DNA from: Streptomyces aurantiacus JA 4570
Lineage (GTDB): Bacteria > Actinomycetota > Actinomycetes > Streptomycetales > Streptomycetaceae
Reading direction: 5' to 3'
Length of the DNA stretch: 61,086 bases
Assembly: GCF_000414115.1 (NCBI RefSeq)
Contig: NZ_AOPZ01000003.1
Location: forward strand, 1 to 61,086
In this document: positions 58,724-61,086 of the stretch, in pieces
How positions within the stretch are numbered: the first letter of the stretch is position 1
Layout: each line of letters starts with the position of its first letter
Translations under genes and position numbers: made by a program
The notes under the pieces: generated by a model
Told to the model about the DNA's origin: nothing
Seen by the model: the letters and a program-made list of their open reading frames with translations, nothing else
The model's database searches: none

Positions 58724-59116
58724 ATGCCCCCGACCACCACCGCGAGTGACAACCAGCGCTTCGCCCTGATCATCCAGCCCACCGGCGTCTTCCGCCTGCT
58801 GGCCTGGCTCCCCGTCAGCACCCCACACCACGCGCTGCGCTGCGAGACCGCGCGCCCGGTCGACCTCACCACCACCCTGACCCTCTGGGTCGACCAGGAC
58901 GCCGCAGTGTATGGCCACAAGCCCAACAAGCCCGCCCACGGCCTCATCACTCTCTACCGGCCCGCTCCGCTGCCTTACCTCGGCGACGTCGCACTCACCG
59001 GCACCCCGGACACCGACGGCAGCCCCACCGGGCTCAGCCACGCCCAGGCCCTCGCGCTGGTCGACCTGTACCTAGACATGGCAACGGTCGGCCTCATGCC
59101 CCGACCGCGCTCCTGA
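58724..59116 (+). CDS. Hypothetical protein
   Basis: 130 aa. Beta-rich N-terminal half (FALIIQPTGVFRLLAWLPVS), then a helix near the C-terminus. Headed by leader copy D. No family recognised. Confidence 0.65.
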   Translation: MPPTTTASDNQRFALIIQPTGVFRLLAWLPVSTPHHALRCETARPVDLTTTLTLWVDQDAAVYGHKPNKPAHGLITLYRPAPLPYLGDVALTGTPDTDGSPTGLSHAQALALVDLYLDMATVGLMPRPRS

Positions 59117-59190
59117 CACGGATCACGCGCTGGCCCTCGGGCTTATCCGGAGGCCAGCCCTGCAAGCAAATGGGCAGGAGGAACAGAACA

Positions 59191-59448
59191 ATGCAGAGTG
59201 AAGCTGTTCAAACTTTCACCGTCATCGGCCTGCGTTCCGACGTCGACATGAGCGACCTATTCATCGCCGGAGTAATTACCGGGCCAGTCTCCGAAGAATT
59301 CGCAATTCTGGAAACCAGCGAAGAGGTATTCACCCGCTGGGCAATGGAATTCGATGCCACTGACCCCGATTCCGCAGCAGAACAGGCGTACGCCCACTGC
59401 CGCAACGGCGACGAAGAGGACGAGTCCCATGTATCTGGTGACAACTGA
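59191..59448 (+). CDS. Small acidic hypothetical protein
   Basis: 85 aa, strongly acidic C-terminal half. ATG chosen because AGGAGG lies ten bases upstream; an ATG seven codons earlier has none. AVQTFTVIGLRSDVDMSDLF suggests a small alpha/beta domain. Lower GC than neighbours. Overlaps the next gene by 20 bases. Confidence 0.6.
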   Translation: MQSEAVQTFTVIGLRSDVDMSDLFIAGVITGPVSEEFAILETSEEVFTRWAMEFDATDPDSAAEQAYAHCRNGDEEDESHVSGDN

Positions 59449-59647
59449 CGCCCAGCTCGGCGCCGTCGTCGTCGCCCCGGAGTGCGCCGAGGACCTCAGC
59501 GACGAGACCCGCTCCGTCATCGAGAGGGCCGCCTTCACCTGGCGCCCCGACATCGAAGCCTTCACCCAGCCTGGCCAGGACCGACAAGCGGCCGCCCGCA
59601 TCGCGCTTCGGCTCGTCCAACTCGGGCACGACGTCCTGGCTTGCTGA
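59429..59647 (+). CDS. Small hypothetical protein
   Basis: 72 aa from the ATG inside the end of the previous gene. MYLVTTDAQLGAVVVAPECA then two helices. No family recognised. Confidence 0.55.
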   Translation: MYLVTTDAQLGAVVVAPECAEDLSDETRSVIERAAFTWRPDIEAFTQPGQDRQAAARIALRLVQLGHDVLAC

Positions 59648-59662
59648 CCCACCCGGCACTAA

Positions 59663-59724
59663 CCGGCGGCGGGGGAGTGGCACCTCCGCCGCCGGGACCA
59701 ACCGAAGACACCGAAAGGCACACC
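59663..59724 (+). promoter_or_regulatory. GTGGCA-loop leader element, copy G
   Basis: CCGGCGGCGG (59663-59672) pairs with CCGCCGCCGG (59686-59695), and the loop contains GTGGCA (59677-59682). ACCGAAGAC lies at 59701-59709 and ATG at 59725. The longest and clearest stem of the family, with no A-D-type promoter directly upstream. Confidence 0.75.
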
Positions 59725-60240
59725 ATGTCCAACTCTCTGGTCCCCGGCGCGTCCGACTACGACGGCATCAGCGAAGACGCCATGCGATGGACACCCGAGC
59801 AGGGGCAGCAAGGCAGCGCCGACGCACTCACCGAACTGTTCGGCGGGGACGTGGACGTCATCCACGCCTACACCCGCGCCCAAGCGATCGCCGACGGGGC
59901 CCTGGTCGACGTCCCCGGCCAGCTGGCCCGCGAAGCAGGCTTCACGGTCCCGATCGCCCTGACCGTCTCGGCCTGGGCGGACTGCGTGGAGTGGACCGAC
60001 GAGGACAGCAACCGCCAGACCTCGCAGGATGAGACCGGCCGCCTGTGGGACGTCCTGAACATGACCCGCTTCGCCATCCAGCGCGGCTGGGGCAGGGGGA
60101 ACAGCGTCATGGTCGAGCTTTACCGGATCCCGCGAGGCGGCAAGGTCCGGCAGCCCCGCCGCGTCCAACTGGTTGCCCACGTCGGGCCCGGCGACAACGC
60201 CGGGCCGGTGATGACGATCATGATGCCGGACGAGGACTGA
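59725..60240 (+). CDS. DUF6573-family protein
   Basis: 171 aa. DVIHAYTRAQAIADGALVDV, AREAGFTVPIALTVSAWADC, VEWTDEDSN...LWDVLNMTRFA and a beta-rich tail ending MTIMMPDED match DUF6573, a family common on plasmids and phages. Function unknown. Headed by leader copy G. Confidence 0.8.
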   Translation: MSNSLVPGASDYDGISEDAMRWTPEQGQQGSADALTELFGGDVDVIHAYTRAQAIADGALVDVPGQLAREAGFTVPIALTVSAWADCVEWTDEDSNRQTSQDETGRLWDVLNMTRFAIQRGWGRGNSVMVELYRIPRGGKVRQPRRVQLVAHVGPGDNAGPVMTIMMPDED

Positions 60241-60414
60241 TGCCCTGGCGGCGGGCAGTCTCGGGGGACTGCCCGCCGTGTCCGCCGGCATTTTTGGGTC
60301 GGGTACGCCGTGGGCGTGGCTGCCCGGCTGACTGCCTGGCTCTGTGGGGCCAGCACTGTCCCATCGAACCCTGGCGGGAGCGTCCCCCGCCGTGAAGCTC
60401 TGAGGCAGAGGCTT

Positions 60415-60627
60415 ATGGATGACATTGCACGGATGAGCGGCATGACGCAGGCCGATCGCGCGGACCGCGCGCGTACGGCGTGGGAGACGTACATTGCGGA
60501 ATTCGGTGGTTCCGAGATCTGTGATCTAGTTTCAGATCTGCTCCACCTGGCTGATATTGAAGGAGAGGAAGGAGGATCCTGGACTCTGGCTCGAGCCGAG
60601 ATTCATTACGCAGCAGAACATGAGTGA
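60415..60627 (+). CDS. Small hypothetical protein
   Basis: 70 aa from the ATG; longer in-frame starts lie in atypical sequence. Helical and acidic (AWETYIAEFGGSEICDLVSD). Followed 5 bp later by an intrinsic terminator, which supports it as the last gene of a transcript. Confidence 0.55.
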   Translation: MDDIARMSGMTQADRADRARTAWETYIAEFGGSEICDLVSDLLHLADIEGEEGGSWTLARAEIHYAAEHE

Positions 60628-60631
60628 GAGG

Positions 60632-60653
60632 AAAGGGCCCGAAAGGGCCCTTT
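60632..60653 (+). terminator. Intrinsic terminator
   Basis: AAAGGGCCC-GAAA-GGGCCCTTT followed by CTGCTTTT. A tight hairpin with a T-rich tail just after the last gene. Confidence 0.8.
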
Positions 60654-61086
60654 CTGCTTTTGGTGCCCCTTGCGTTTCAACTATTGGAAGAGAGGCGTTT
60701 TTTGAGGAACTAGAGAGTACCTGATGAGCAGTCAGGTTGTGATGTTCCTGAGGGGGCGTCATGCGGCGTCATGAGGAATTTGATGTGTGCTCGGGGATCG
60801 GCGTGTGCGTTCGTCTATACTGCCTGTACGTGTCTCGATATCAGACCTGAGTTTTACGTGGTGCCGTCACCGGAAATGGTAATTCGTCGCCAGGCTTAAA
60901 GGCCGACAGGACGAAACGCTCACCAAAGTATCGCTCGCTGTTTGTACCACGCCCCGCCAGGGGCATGCACCCCCCCTCACCCGCTCGCCCCCCGCACTGG
61001 TACGACCCCTCCCCTCGCATCCCAGGCCCCGGCAGGGGCCCCTGTCCAAGCCCTCCGAGCCCCACCAACTCACCCACCACACACAG
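60654..61086. other. Right end of window without a gene
   Basis: About 430 bp. It holds the direct repeat GGCGTCATG at 60755 and 60765, and TATACT (60816-60821), a possible -10 box for a gene beyond the window. The last 150 bp are pyrimidine-rich. No telomere-type palindromes were recognised. Confidence 0.45.

Noticed and set aside
60841..61086. Telomere or rolling-circle origin at the right edge
   Set aside because: Only pyrimidine-rich sequence without palindromes or a nick-site motif.

Overview
The window is high-GC actinobacterial DNA and reads as a slice of a large Streptomyces-type linear plasmid or similar replicon. The reasons are codon use, many GTG starts, ATGA/GTGA overlaps, a WhiB protein, an Lsr2-like tail, SpdB2/DUF2637 and RRQRL plasmid proteins, an FtsK-like transfer ATPase, and a replication locus of the rep1/rep2 kind known from Streptomyces linear plasmids. 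No rRNA, CRISPR array or recognisable telomere end is present.

Layout. 0.1-4.0 kb (minus): an overlapping operon that looks like a telomere-maintenance pair of the SCP1 tac/tpc class, with an extra small acidic gene between the two. 4.2-7.4 kb (minus): a DnaB-like helicase and a winged-helix initiator whose coding sequence carries iterons, which is the likely internal origin, with operator-like repeats upstream. 7.6-9.15 kb (minus): an XRE/TPR regulator and a small monooxygenase-fold protein. 9.4-15.3 kb (plus): a transfer operon ending in an FtsK-like ATPase, followed by a helically phased GGAAC/GTTCC array that could be the transfer site. 15.3-29.9 kb (plus): a long run of small, mostly unknown genes, with WhiB, Lsr2-tail, HNH and a plasmid-borne sliding clamp (DnaN). 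Two families of intergenic hairpins recur between these genes. 30-36 kb: a small minus operon with an attenuator-like leader, a CopG/Fic-like toxin-antitoxin pair, an ATP-dependent DNA ligase, and transposase and dinB remnants. 36.1-39.7 kb (minus): an error-prone DnaE2 polymerase behind a LexA-type box.

40.4-60.7 kb: a second accessory region. Seven copies of an apparently structured leader, with an invariant GTGGCA segment followed by ACCGAAG 24-36 nt before a start codon, precede otherwise unrelated genes. Other contents are a stand-alone Spo11/TopoVI-A-like Toprim protein, a DUF6292 protein, a WYL protein, a PAPS-reductase-like plus Mom-like pair (probable DNA modification, Mom apparently truncated), a three-gene tyrosine-recombinase element, a caspase-EACC1 conflict module, and IS remnants.

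Together the genes give a replicon that brings its own initiator, helicase, clamp, translesion polymerase and ligase, end-replication proteins, transfer ATPase, and defence or addiction modules. Three reading frames (ftsK-like, the VVCLCGSTRF protein, dnaE2) look broken by one missing base in GC-rich runs. These may be assembly errors or real frameshifts. Family assignments rest on motif recognition by eye. No database search was run.
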